Source: Pempheris klunzingeri
Lineage: Eukaryota > Chordata > Actinopteri > Acropomatiformes > Pempheridae
Direction of reading: 5' to 3'
Assembly (NCBI RefSeq): GCF_042242105.1
Contig: NC_092019.1
Coordinates: 16,537,328-16,601,327, forward strand
DNA: 64,000 nucleotides
The stretch's first letter is position 1. Every line of letters begins with the position of its first letter. The notes under the pieces were generated by a model, which did not search any database, had not been told where the DNA came from, and was given only the letters and a program-made list of their open reading frames with translations. A program made the translations under genes and the position numbers. Below, piece after piece: positions 42,701 through 55,700 of the stretch.

Positions 42701-45700
42701 CACTGTTGTTGTCCGTACCAATCCCACTGTCGCTAGGCAGAGTCTCTTCGCTGTGTGACTCACTCCTAGGGGAGGGGGTGGCCTCTTTCAGGTGGCCAGG
42801 AGAGCCAGGTGTGTGATGCAGAGGAGGGGTGGGACAGGAGAGCTTACATGAAGACTGGTGAAAGGGGAAGTGATGCCTTCCCTGACATGGACAACTCTTC
42901 TTCACAAAGGGAGAGAGCGACGAGGAGGAGGGAGGACGCGGGGAGGTACAGGAGGATGACGGGGAAGGGAGGGAGAAGGGGTGAGGAAAAAGTAGAGAGG
43001 ATGTTGGTTCTGTGAGGCTGCCTTCACTATAGGGGCTCTGGGCCCCGCTGGAGTGTGTGAGAGATGGGGAGGGAAATGGGTGGGAGGAAGCAGGCTGGGG
43101 TTGGTTCGACGAGAAGAGAGACGTTTCAGAGGGATTGGTAAACAGAGACGACTGAGTGGAGATCTGAGGGTTGGTCTGCACTGTTGGGGCTGTTTGGGCT
43201 TTAGGCTTTCGTCCTCGCCTCTTCCCCATGTAGATGGTCCCTCTCTTGCTCACATTTATCTGAGGGCCCAGCTTACTCCCAAAGGAGGAGGACAGGGCTG
43301 AGAGTGTGTGTACTGTTGTAGCCTCTATCGATTTACACATTCTCAAAGAGGTCTCACCATCTGCTGCCTCGCTACCCCTCCCCTCCTTTCCCACATACCC
43401 AGACAGCATTACCTTGTGAAGTCTCCTCTTCTTTCTTTTCTTCATCTCATTAATCAGCCTCCGGATCTTTAGCTGCCTGTTCCCCTTTTCAGGAGGATGG
43501 AAATCTTTACTCCTGTCTCTATCATCAGTGCGATTCAGTGCATCTCCACTCTGGTCCTCGGGGAGGGGCCGTTTGGGAGGACGGCCACGCTTCTTGGGGC
43601 TGGATTTAGACTGAGCGGCACACTGCAGTATTGGATTTGGCTCCAGCACAGGGGCTTTCTGAATTCCGTCACACCCTAGAAGAGGCACCTCTGTTGGGAT
43701 AGCGTTTGGAGAAAGTCTAGGTGGAGGTTCATCTAAGGTAGAGCTGTGGGATTTAGGGCGGCCTCTCTTTCGGGCAGGGGTTATGGGGCATCTGGAAGCA
43801 GAGGGGCTAGATTCTGACATGGGGTGACCCTGCTTTGGGGATGGCGGCTTGGTTGAAGAGGAGAGAGGGGAGGAGCTGCTGGTTAAGGAGGTAGAGGGAG
43901 CTGGGTGTGGCTCATCGGTCTGCTGAATAGTGGCCTTGGCAGGAAGGGATGTCTTGGGGTTCTGGGAGAAATTTAGTAAAGGATTATGTTGGGAATCTGA
44001 AGGGGCTTCCTGATTTTCCGCCCTCTGAGCCCTGTGCACCAGCTTGGTCCAGCTGGGCCGTCTGGCTTTACGTTTCTTGAGAGGTCGGCTGTCCTGCTCT
44101 TGTGGGGAAGACGGGGGAGAAACGGGGGCACGGGCTGAAGGAGTGGGCAGAGGGGGAGGAGCAGAAGAAGAGGGATGGCTTGCAGGCACAGTTGAATGTC
44201 TTGAGACGTCTTGGTCTTTTGATTTACTGGTGTCACCTGTTGCTGTTGCTGGCTCAGCTTGTTTAACTGGCTTGCAACTGTCATTTGTCTTTTCTATCTC
44301 ATCTGGCCTGCCTGGATTCACCACTTTACATGTTTTGTCTAGTTTACCACTTTCAACCGTTTCAACAGATTTTGCTATATTATCCTCTGTTCTTTGTCTG
44401 TCTGGGCTAAGCTTATCCCTCTTTTTCTCAGCCTTTCCTCTTTCAGTCTTTAGTTCTTCCCTCCACATATCATCAGGCCTGTGTCGTTCATCCTTTTCTT
44501 TACCATGCCTTGATTTTCCATCCTTCCCTTTCTCCTTTTTCTTCTTCTTGCCTTCCTCCTTTCTGCTCTCACTCTTTGCTCTTTCGGCCTCTAACCTATC
44601 CCTCTTAGATTTTTTGTCTTTCCGTTTCTCCTTCTTTGCTTTCTTCTCTTTCTCTCTCTTTTTCTCTAGCGAGGGCCGTAAAGAGGGATCCTGATCTTGG
44701 GACTGGGCAGAGGAGAGATCCACAGTGGGGGAAGACTGTGGTTTCGAGGTAACCGAGGGAGAGGAAGGTGTGTCTGGCCTACTCTTACTGGACAGGCTAA
44801 GTTCTTTATGGGAACTGGTGGAGACTGGAGGTCTTGTTGAGGTGTCCATGGAAGAAACAGAGGAGGAACTGCTGTGTTTTGCAACTTTGTTTTTCGACGA
44901 GGTGGATGTGCCAAGGATGTCGGCAGAGCCTTTGCCATTGGATAGTCCCTTCTGTTTTGTTGTTTGTACCAGACCATTATGTTTCTTGGATGTCTTTCCT
45001 TCATTCCTGGTTTCCAATGCAGAGAGGGCTTGGATGCAAGGGGTGGAGGGAGTAGTCGAAGCTGTCTGGTCTGTTGTGGGCGAGCAGGGTTTGTGTCCTG
45101 AAGGGACAGGCTGTCCATTGACACTAGGAAGCTTGTCTTTCTTCACTCTCTCAGATGAGCCATTTGAATTCACCTCTGTCTTATCGGCCAGTTTGATAGG
45201 AACCTGGGGAACGCAAACACAAAATCGCTGTCATAGACAACAATGGCTTTGACATCCATTAGTTTGCTGTTGACAACAGTGAAGGACAATGTGGAAGAGA
45301 CAATAACTGAAATGCTTTTGTTTTTGCCCACCCATTAAAAGAGAGAGTGAGGACAAAATGACTCAATCAGGCAGAGAAAAGAGGGCATAGTGAGGAGAAG
45401 GAGAGAGTGAGGTGATGGAAACAGGAATGGGGTTGACACAGAAAGGAGAAATACAAAGGCAGAGAAACAGAGGAAGGGAGTGGGACAGGGACGGAGGGGG
45501 AGTGAAAGATAAATGAGAGCAGGTAGAGAAAAGAGGGGATGTAAAAATAGACGAGAGGGACAGATATAGAGAGCCAGGCAGAGACAGAAAGAGAGAGAGA
45601 AAGCTGTGCTATTGGTAGCTATAAATTGCCACTAATACAGATGAGAAGGCTTGACATTTCGTACTTGTCCTGTAATTTTGGTATGCTGCAGCTTGAGTGG

Positions 45701-46780
45701 CGTTTGTACAGCTAAAGCAATAAGCTTCCCCTTGGGTGATAGTCATAGGGACTGATGGACCAATGTCTGTAATAGCTCCAAGTGGTTGCCGTGCTGTTGT
45801 CCTATTTATAGGTCTGTTCATTTATATGGGCTGCTTAGGTTTCAGTATTGAGACAATAGCTCATTTGACCTTATTACAACTGAGCACAAAGCTGAGCGAT
45901 ATTTTAACTGCAAAGGGCTAAACAGAGCTACAGCACATATGTCCCATTAACAATGTATGGATATCTTCAGCCACTGGAACCCTTTTTCATGTCAAGCTAA
46001 CTGAAATTAAAAGCGGGTTTGATATTAGCAGCTGAAATGAGGGAATCTGTATGTGTGTGAGGCTAATTGGCCTCGTCCTTAACTTACCTGTTTGGCAGAC
46101 TTGGTCCCTTGGCTGGTTATGGCAGGGACGGATGCTGGGGTGGAGGCTGTGGTAAGCGTCGATGATAACGCCAGTGGCTGCGATGATGATGATGAAGAAG
46201 ATGATGATGATGACGATGATGATGACGATAATGATGATGTAAGTGGTGGTGAAGCAGCAGACGCGGTTTGTTTGGATGTGGTCAGGAGAGCGTCCAAGCC
46301 TGAGCGTTGGTCTCTGGTTGCTTCATCCAGAGTAGAGCTGGTTTTGCTCTGCTGGCCCTCTCCGTCCCCCCTCGGCAGTCCCCCTCTGCCTTGTCTCTGA
46401 TAGGTCCTGATGGTGGGCTTGCAGACGTAGCTCTCTAAAATCTTGGGCGGTTTCTTGGTGCGCTTGGCCTGGAGTCCAATCCGGAGTCGTACATTCCCCT
46501 CAGGGCAGCTGGTCTCCTTGCCAGAGATCTGAAGCTGTTGCTGCCCTGCGCTTCCACAGCGCCCCTCGATGAGCAACTCCAGCATTGCCCCCTTGTCTCC
46601 TTCTCTCTTTTTCCCTGCTCCTCGTTTCTCCTCCTCTTTTTCCCCTACATCTCCATTCTCCTCCTCACCTCTCCTCTTTTTCTCTGCTACTTGATCCCGT
46701 TCACAGTCTTCGGGTGCAGAGGTGGGGTCCAGAGTGGTGTTTGTGGTTGGAGGGGGTCCCCCCTTCACTCTCTGGTCCAT
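36726..46780 (-). CDS. ASH1L-like protein lacking the SET, bromo, PHD and BAH domains
   Basis: Minus-strand coding exons, in order: 46780-46088, 45203-41030, 39565-39217, 39027-38854, 38758-38664, 38580-38507, 38369-38324, 38230-38190, 38087-38017, 37908-37733, 37188-37097, 36740-36726. They total 6,000 bases: 1,999 residues (human ASH1L about 2,969). ASH1L signatures include [44 protein letters not shown] and [10 protein letters not shown]-hooks lie near residues 710, 770, 894 and 1652. The pre-AWS segment [20 protein letters not shown], then FQLPYD, is conserved. The frame then skips AWS-SET-postSET and resumes at the post-SET linker ([17 protein letters not shown]), ends at the position of human NIKSD, and adds a new tail of about 35 residues. 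Histone H3K36 methylation is therefore not expected. The last two exons are the least certain. Confidence 0.88.
46181..46239. repeat. (GAT)n trinucleotide repeat coding poly-serine
   Basis: Read on the minus strand this tract is TCA/TCG codons and gives a run of about 18 serines in the first coding exon of the ASH1L-like gene. Confidence 0.9.
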
Positions 46781-47619
46781 CAGAGAAGTCAGGGGGGAGA
46801 AGCAGGATGCTGTGGGATTCCCAGTATAACACTTTTAAATGACCTGGGTGGGTTTTGTGGAGTCAAAGGTACAATGCAGTCAGTGCAGGTGTAGGATGGG
46901 AGATCTCCAAAAGAATATCCTCGAACAGTCCGAGAACAGCTGGGCTCTGTCATCCAGCGAAGTAAGCTCTCTCTTTTTGTCCTTCAGGCTTGAAGTGAGA
47001 TGGAGTAAGTTTGAGGCAGAGAGAGAGGGAAGGAAAAGACAGACACAGAAAGAAAGATAGAGAGGACAGTGATTAGTCATTTCAGTGAGCTCAGATGCTG
47101 AGTAGCAACAGGAATTGAGGGGAAAGTCCCCTTTTGCAGGCAGCTGTAGAGAGGTGCTAAACTCTGCGTCCACAGAGATGATCTCATCATACAGAAAGCC
47201 CAGGGGACCAATCAGCGCCACAGATTCCCAGAATGTCGGCACTAACTGGAAGAAAAACCTACTCACATTCTTCAAAAATGGCCTCAGCTAGTTTTCTCTA
47301 ACTCAATCAATGTAGATAGCGGCAGCTCAGGAAGACAGCAAACACTTTGTAAGCCGCTACATTTTTTACTTATTGGTCTAATCCTTACTCTGCCTCCTCT
47401 CCCCAAATCAATATATCAATCAATCAGCTCCTGGCTAATTCAAACACTTGATCCAGTCTCCTCCCCTCCTCTCCCCACTGTCTTTGCGCCTTCTGTTCTC
47501 AGCTACTCCCACAAGCACTTCTCCTCCCACCCTTCCCTCTGCTGTACTTTCTTTTCTCTCCGAAACTCCCCTTTTCATATTTGGCAGAGAGCGTTTGCAC
47601 GCATTCTCTATTAGTCCCA

Positions 47620-47662
<43 letters not shown>

Positions 47663-49731
47663 TCTCTCTTTCTCTCTCTGTAGACCACACAGTAAAATGG
47701 TCAACTCATACACTGTATCCATGTTAATCAGAACCATATTTTCTTCCTCCGCTTCGTTCTTTTCCTCCTCTCAAGCCTAAATCCCTCCATTCACGGTCCG
47801 ACCATTCCCCTCCTCCCCTTTCAGTAGTGGTAACACAAATCCGTAGGAAAGGGTAAAACTTATTTTTGGAAAGGAGTGCGAATTCCTCCTCCTCCCATTG
47901 CTTCCTCTAAGTCAAGTAAGCTTTTCATTGACCCCATTGTAAATTGACTTTTAATGTGACATTACAGCAGGCAACACACCCTAAAATAACATTCTCCCCA
48001 GCAGAAAAAAAAACAACTTTCACTCTCACTCACACTGCGTTCAGCCCTGTTTTTAACACATCGAAGGGAAGCAGCATCTTCTGTCATGCTTCCTTCATTA
48101 TACTCTTGCTCTCATTAAGGGAGACACTCATCCATTTTCTAATAAAACACACCCTGCCAAGCATTCTTGCAGCTCTCTCCTGAGAGCCTCTTATGAAATA
48201 GCTCGTCTGTCTCTCAACACACTGAACTGCCGCCTTAAACTTACAAGAGCATCTCAGATAATGTTTTCATTTAAGAGCTCAGTGGGCTATCTCTCCTGCC
48301 TCTTGGTCCCTCCACGCCCAAACTCTTTCCTTGAATCATACCGAGCTCAAATCAACATCTGTTCCAGTAACTGCTGTTATGTAACAGTTTTGGAAAGCAT
48401 TTCCAAGGCCAAACAATAAAATAAAACGAGGTGGACAGTGGTGCTCTTAAATAACTGAAGCCACTTCTATTATGACCTCTACTCCAAAGTCCTGACCCTC
48501 GTGAAGAGGAGCAGACCGGAGAGGATACGGCAAGAGGAGAACACTGAGGAGAACACTGAGTCTTTTGGGTTTCAATCTTGTTTTGCAAAAGGGAGTATAT
48601 AAGGGGAGAAGAAGAGTGGCAGGTTTTCAAACTTAAAAGGGCAAGCCCATTCAACATCAGTCAGAGTGCATACTAATAGCTTTTTATACTCTCCAGAGCT
48701 ACACCTCTCAAACATAACTCAGAATTATTCTAACATTAGACCAGAAGCTATTTCCAGTGACAGGATGATGGGTGGACTTGACACAGTAGTCAGTGTGGTT
48801 CCTCGGCAGCGCTGAGGCGACGATTAAATCATGATAATGGCCCACCATATTTCCAGCCATCATCGCCATCCCATGACGGCGTTATCATCAATAACTACAA
48901 CACCATTATCATCTGCCTGACGACAGGACGAGCACGGCAGCCCAGCTGGAAATTAGGGCTGCTGCGATGGCATCTCAAAAACAGTGAACCGTGAAGCCTG
49001 AGACAGGCGGTGCAGCCCCACTCCACGTTCACAGGGAAGTTTCTCACGTGAGTCTCCCTCCTCCTCACACACTTTCCCCTAGTTAGTGTATCAGAAGTGT
49101 GTTGGTCGTACATTGTGTACCCAGGTCGCAGCTGCGTAGGCTGAGTGAGTGATGTTGCTACTGTAGATACAGTATGGGCAGTGGGGGTGTTACCGCACTG
49201 GAGCAACCTATCACTGGTTTACTGAGGACGTCAACAGGGGCTTCCTTCTCCATAATGACTTTGCGCACCCCTGAAAATCACTATCCGCCTGATGCTGTCG
49301 CACTTACAAATGATACACACATGCACGTGTTGTTGTCGTCACTCCTATCTCCATAATAAAATATAACCCACATTTATGCGTCCTAAAACGCACACGCAGC
49401 TGCGCACCGCAACTCAACATGGAAGTGGGGTGCTACGTAGCATCAAAATATGCCTGCTGGTGGTGTTTGTGGCGTGGATCGGTCCCGAGCCACCTTTTTC
49501 TCTCCTATCTGTCCTCTGCCAGCCCTTCTGCTGGTGTCAGCAACACTGAAATGAGAAATATCACCGCGCACGGAGAAACATACTCAGCAACAAGGGATAA
49601 AATTAGCGCAAAGCGGATGCACAAAATTCTCACTAACCTCCCGAGCTGTGAGCCCGCTGATGATGACAGGCCTGCACACATTAATACAGTCTGCCATGAA
49701 AATCTCTAATAAGGCTACGTAGGCTACTTAC
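46781..49731 (-). other. 5' intron(s) of the ASH1L-like gene
   Basis: About 3 kb between the coding start and the probable leader exon. It contains a CT microsatellite (about 47625-47660) and pyrimidine-rich stretches. No conserved coding exon is seen. Confidence 0.4.
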
Positions 49732-50164
49732 CCGAGAGCGCGTCCCAGAGCCAACTGCGTTTAGGCAGGCAGGAGGTTAAGGTGCTGCTTTCCTGCTCTC
49801 TCCCCTTCGCACCAAAGGCAATCCACAGCTTTTGGTGCATTAGATGTTGCTTTGATTACATAACTAAGGCCGGCGGAGGTTAAAACACCTCCTAAAACCG
49901 AGTTTCAGTCTCATCGGAGCGCAGAGCCGAGTGTGCAACAACATTGGCGCGGGTGTTTTTATAATCTAACAGTCGACAGATCTCAGTCGGCGCGTCTCCG
50001 CAGCTAGGTGGCGGACTGGTTACACTGGATCCTGTTTGGCCCGCTCCTCTCGGGGAAAGTTACATCTCTCCCGCCAGTAATAATGGCTCGGATTGTGCTC
50101 TCGTTTGCATACAAGCAGTTAACGTGTCGGGACGGCAGGCTGAAGGCTGAGGGCTGCAGCAATG

Positions 50165-50212
<48 letters not shown>

Positions 50213-50400
50213 GGGGTTACAAGCTGACAGCGCAGAGGGGCTGGTGGATGTGCGGGAATGCAAGTGCGTGGCCATTTTCATGTGGCCAGAGGAGGAGATA
50301 AAACGGTGAATACAGCACAGGATCTCATTGCGGTTCATAACAGGAGATCGGGGAGGGCTATTTAGACGCTTAATAAAATGGCGACGACTTGGCTAAAGTG
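49732..50400 (-). promoter_or_regulatory. CpG-rich promoter and leader exon of the ASH1L-like gene
   Basis: A minus-strand donor (CTCGG then gtaagt) ends a leader exon at 49732. The adjoining 49740-50300 segment is rich in CpG. It contains a (TG)n tract (about 50164-50210) and an AAAATGGCG YY1-like motif near 50376. The transcription start is not resolved. Confidence 0.5.
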
Positions 50401-52300
50401 CTGCTGGTAGGATTTGGGGAGCAGCTCAAAAGTTGTGCCGCGTAATGCAAATATGGGATTCAGTTTACACTAGTGGGGGAGGACAGAAAAGCAGGCACTC
50501 ATTAGAAAGTTATTACGTGAGGGCTGTTTATCATGCACCCGTTTAACAGAAAATATGCAAATCCAAAACTACAAACTGGGTTTTTGCCCACTCATGCAGA
50601 CATAATAACACACAATCTCTATAACATACAACAAAACATATTCATAAGTCTTATCCACATTTAACATAATTGGTTTAGAATGATCATAAAATAAAGCAAT
50701 AACTGATAATAATTAAATAAAATCACAGTGATAACAATAACAATAATTATGATAATGAAGATAATGACAATGATAATGCACTATTGTTGTTGTTACCTGT
50801 AGTGTTATTTAGTACCAACAGTGTTAGTAGCAGTAACACCATTATTTATAGGTGTGTAAGCAAGGCCGGATTCACCCTCTATGTGGCCCAGGAAAAAGAT
50901 AAGCGTCTGGGCTCCTATTGGCCCCCTGCTCTTCCTGCTCTCTGTGCATTGTGTACATTGTAGTCTCCAAATACCCATTACATGCACACTGCAGACTACA
51001 CATGAATTTCACCTGTACTCAGTAAACAGTCAGTGCTGCTTGCCTAGAGTTTACTGTATGTCCAATAGTTGTTTTGGAGTATGTATCATGAAAGGACAAT
51101 ATCAGCTAATAGTTTTTAAATCTAGATTCAGGGTCCCTGATATGTCATAATGTATTTAAGTTGCTGTGCTGTGGTGCTAAATTACTACAAACCAAATGAC
51201 ACATATTGAACTTGGGGCCAGGCCACTTGGTGCTGTTTCCCCGGTTGGTAATCAGCCTCACCTAAAGACATGTGGCTACATTAAGCGGAACCCAGAAAAA
51301 AAAATGTCAGGCCCCTATGGCTCACCCTATAAAGCCTCCACTCCCCACCTCTTGAGCTTTGTGTATTCACCCCGTCAACTTCAAGTTCCCGTCAGCTACA
51401 GTGAGCACAGAGACCAACGCAGCAGTCCTCTTACAGCGTGGGCGTACTGTTACGGGATCCAGATTTTCTGTGAGTCAGTTTGAAGTTTGTTAATAAAACA
51501 CTTAAACTTCTGAGGGGATCAACACTTTCATGACACAAAGCAAAAAAAAAAAAGTCAAATCTTAAAGAAAGGCTGATGACAGAAGACTTGGCATTTGTGT
51601 GCAAAGCCTTTCTTTCTCAAACACAATATACACTAAAACATTTAAGGTCACATTTGGTAATAATGCAGGTAATAGTAATGCCTGTAGGCTATATTTTTCC
51701 TTTTTCAGGTAGGCATAAATGTTTCTGACTAAAATGTTATAAATGTTTGAAAGGCTTAGTTACCATAACTTTGCATAATGCAAGTAATGAAACTGAGCAA
51801 GTATGTACAATGGAGTGAGTAGTGGTTAAAGTATGGATATGGAGCATGGAAAATAACATATGGAATAACATAGAACTTGAGAATGAGGAACCAAATGAGG
51901 CTATTGACATTATATATATAAAACTATAAAGTAAAAATGTACAGTACAAAAGTGTTGTAAAGCAGCTCTGAGGCTTATGGAAGAAAACTTGTGCAGGTTT
52001 TGTTTTCATCATGGATATCCACTTTGTAAAAGCTGATTGTAACGTTTTTATCTCCAAGCAGCTAATACAGGTTAGCAGAGATCATAGCCTAAAGTTGAAA
52101 ATACTGTAGTTGCTTAAGGCACAAGTATGAAAAATCTCCCGTGTTTAGTGCTTTAAAGAAGCACCGTATTTCCCCAAATTGTCATCTACATGTGGAAAAC
52201 CTCCACGGAGAGTTTACAGCTGCTATAGGTCTGACTGCATCCAGCATTTCTGCAGGTGAAATGTGTCAAAGTCTCATAAACTCCATTTTCCTTACTTGTT
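50401..52300. other. Intergenic DNA between the ASH1L-like gene and dap3
   Basis: AT-rich with many AATAAT/ATAATG repeats (50640-50790). Two perfect POU octamers (ATGCAAAT) lie at 50445-50452 and 50555-50562, near the ASH1L-like promoter. No gene is recognised. Confidence 0.4.
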
Positions 52301-52319
52301 GTCGCCTGTCTCGTGTCAC

Positions 52320-52410
52320 CTCATTGGCTACGCACAGTTGTGATGGCGTGGCGTCACTTCCTGCTTCGTACCGCATGATGGCGGAGTCCGTGACATCTCT
52401 GGCACATTGA
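52320..52410 (+). promoter_or_regulatory. dap3 core promoter motifs
   Basis: An inverted CCAAT (ATTGG, 52323-52327), an ETS-type site (CACTTCCTG, 52355-52363) and a YY1-type ATGATGGCGG (52375-52384) cluster within 62 bp. This grouping is typical of housekeeping promoters, including those of mitochondrial genes. The first exon probably begins here and ends at the donor after 52509. Confidence 0.5.
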
Positions 52411-52456
52411 CTTCTCCAGCAGCCTGTTAAACCTCTCCGGGGACATTTTTCAGTGG

Positions 52457-52725
52457 ATGACCTCAGCCGAAATCCTCCTCACTTACTTTTTTAATGAAGT
52501 GAATCGCAGGTAAACGACTTTATGTTCTTAAATAGCTCCTCCTCGCTAATTTTGCCTGTAGGTTACGTGCCTGCTGCAGCTAGCTGTTAGCTAAGTATTT
52601 ACGCAAGGTTACAGGACACTCGTTTGTTTTCGCATTGCTTGTTTCATCGGCATTTTGGGTCCGTGAAATATAACTTAAATTAATTTCGTCCTCCATGTTT
52701 CAGATCATGGCGCTGCACAGACTGA
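52457..52725 (+). promoter_or_regulatory. Upstream ORF overlapping the dap3 start codon
   Basis: An ATG at 52457 opens a frame through the leader exon (ends 52509). After splicing to 52704 it continues out of frame past the dap3 ATG (52707) and stops at 52723-52725, giving 25 codons. A shorter 11-codon frame (52375-52410) precedes it if transcription starts far enough upstream. Confidence 0.4.
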
Positions 52726-55700
52726 CTTTCAGACTGCGACAAACGGTAAGATCACTGCTAGCTGGAGGTTTAAATGCTATTTGAGAAGCTGCAGGCACAC
52801 AACACAACACATAACATAACATAACATAACATAACATAATAAGAATAATCTGTCTAGGTATTTACAGTATGTCGTGATGCAAGCTGCGACTTAGCAGTAG
52901 GTTAATTTACAAGCCGACAAAGTAACTTACAAAAAAAAGCTTCATTGAGGTTTAAATGACTATCCAAGGGGAGGGGGCTTATAAAGTTAACAGCTCATTT
53001 TAACAATATGTTTTAAAAATGACCATCAAATAAACTTATATTTAGAGCATCACTTTTATTGGTCAAGAACCTGTACACATACAAGGGATTTAAGTGTGAT
53101 TTTAAGTTGGTTTCAGTGTACTTGTGCACATTCTCAAGAACAATTTTCAAGAAGACAGAAATAGAGTTACAGCTAAAAAGAAAAAGAAGAGGACTAAAGC
53201 TGATCAAAAACAGGTACAAGTAAGCGTAGGTTGGGTCTGTTTAAATTGTAAACAAGAATACAACAGTGCAAGTGTGCAGGCTGCAAAGAGCACTGGAATA
53301 AATCTTGACTGATTCATGTAAAAAGGTTACGTTCTAAATATGAAGTAGGTGGTTATGTGTTGTGAAGCACATGTACAATCCGGAGCAATACTTTATGCTG
53401 TCTTCACCAGAGTACAGAGATTTCTACGTGATCACTTAAGATTTAGCATTAGTCCGTTGGTTGTGGATGCTGGCTGCTTCCATTCAGTCCGTGAGGAGGA
53501 CAGAAAGGGTCACATGTATGATTTTAGGCTGAAAAGCATTTTATATTCTATTCTGTTTATCATAATCTTTGAGTTAAGCCTTCCCTGAAAATGCCCCGTC
53601 AGACATCCAAGTCTGATCAACATGACAAATGAATGTAGATTACAGTGCATGTTTATTAATCCAACCAGCCATTTGGCTTGTTTGGATTATTTTTCTGTTT
53701 TTATTTTTCCCTCTTTGTGTAACTATTGCTAATACTGTCTTGTAAACCCTTGTGGGCTTGGCAGCTTTGAATATATATGACAAACTATTTATTCTATTCA
53801 ACTTTTGCAGTTAACACATGTAAGGTCCCTTCATACCAGTAGATGTGGGCAGCAGCAGGAGGCTGTGGCTGTAGAGTCAGAACCTGAGCCCTTCTCAGTT
53901 TTCAGAACGCAGGAGAATGATCCGGTAAGAAAACCTTACTTTACTAAGTGCAGATGTCGTCACCATGCTAACAGGTAGGGGGAAAACACAGTACAGCCGA
54001 CTCACTGTTTGTTTCTTTCCAGGCATGTCAATCAGAGAAACATATTGGACAGTACTACACACTGCCCTCGAAACACATCCGCTCTTTGTTCCCTCACGGC
54101 CTCCCTCGGCGCTATCAACAACAGGTATGTGCTTATGTCTATGGATATAATGTTAAACTTACTGGTTCATAAAGAATATTTTGTATCTTGTTTTATTTGT
54201 TTTTCAAGTATTAAAATGTCTACCATGAAAACAAATGGTCATGTCTGGTTTTAGGTGAAGACATTTAATGAGGCCTCTATGATGGTGAGGCAGCCAGCTC
54301 TAGAGGTCATCTCTTACCTGAAGAAAACAGACTTCAACAAACCTCCTGTGCGATATTTATTCTGTATCCTTTGAAAACCTGCTCACACTTGCACACACCG
54401 ATAAACATACTCCTCTTCTGCTGATGCTTCTGAATAAACCTGCTGTTAACCTTATCGTGTTGTTCAGATGGGTTGAAGGGTAGCGGGAAGACGATGTCCC
54501 TCTGTCACACAGTCCACTTCTGCTATACACAGGGCTGGCTGGTGCTGCATATTCCTGACGGTGAGACAAACACACTCAAACACGCTGACTGCTGGCTACC
54601 ACTGCAGAGCATCAACAGTGACCCTCCTACATGTTCTCTGTGTCTTTACAATGCAGCTCACCTCTGGGTGAAGAACTGTAAGGAACTCCTGCCCTCATCA
54701 TTTAACACCTCCCGCTTTGATCAGCCGCTACAAGCCACAGAGTGGTTACGCAACTTCAAAACCACCAATGAGCACTTCCTTTCAAAGGTAATTTTTTTTA
54801 CGTCATGTACCTTTTTGAGCATCACTCATCAGACGATATTATTATGGGCTGTAATTTACAATATGAACTTGATGGCTCTTGCGCTTATGTGGTATTGCAA
54901 AATTTTCCTCACAGTAAAAGCATTTATACACCTTAGATGAGCTTTGACTGTGTTTTCTCTGCGGATTAGGTCACATGGTAATATATGTAAAGCAATCAAG
55001 CAAAGCACTTATGTACTCAGCCAGGCACTGCTCTTTAACATGTAGAAAGGTAAGTGACTGTAAAAGTTCTTAATGCAACATCTTGTTTCATTTAAAGGCC
55101 ATCTAGGAAGTTAACTCTAATTAATTTATACCAATGGAGTGTTTACGATGTTTTTTTTGGTTGTACAAAAAACCCAGAGTAAAAATCTACTACAAACAAA
55201 AACTTACATTCCCACAAAACAACCAAATCTTTAATGTGTTGGGACACATGCAGCACAATGATAACAGTGTACAGCTTAAAAATTAGGATGGCAACTAATG
55301 CATGAATTAAAATGTAGCCCGTGTAAAAATAAAACTGCTCTGTTTCTCTCCCAGATAAAGACAAAGCAGCGCTATATGTGGACGAAGAGAGAGTTCACTG
55401 CAGAGGGAAGTACGCTAGGAGAGCTGGTGGATCAGGTGAGTCCTCTCAGTGTAAATGGCAGATGGCAAATGCCATCCGCACCTCTTGGTTTTTCTGGCTC
55501 TGAGTTTTTAATCGTGTTCATCGGAGATGTGCTCGCTCCAAGACATTTTCATCCATTTGTATTTTCTATCCGTTACCTTTTCTTTCCTTCCGCCCCGGCG
55601 ATTTCCCCACGGGGGTCATTAAAGTTTCATCTTTCACCCTGCCTGTGCTTAGTGATGATCAATAGCCAATGAACTGAGCATGGTGATGGATCAGCATAAT

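Noticed and set aside
44044-44694. 216-codon plus-strand frame
   Set aside because: Antisense shadow of the Lys/Glu- and Ser/Pro-rich giant exon of the ASH1L-like gene; low complexity and no homology.
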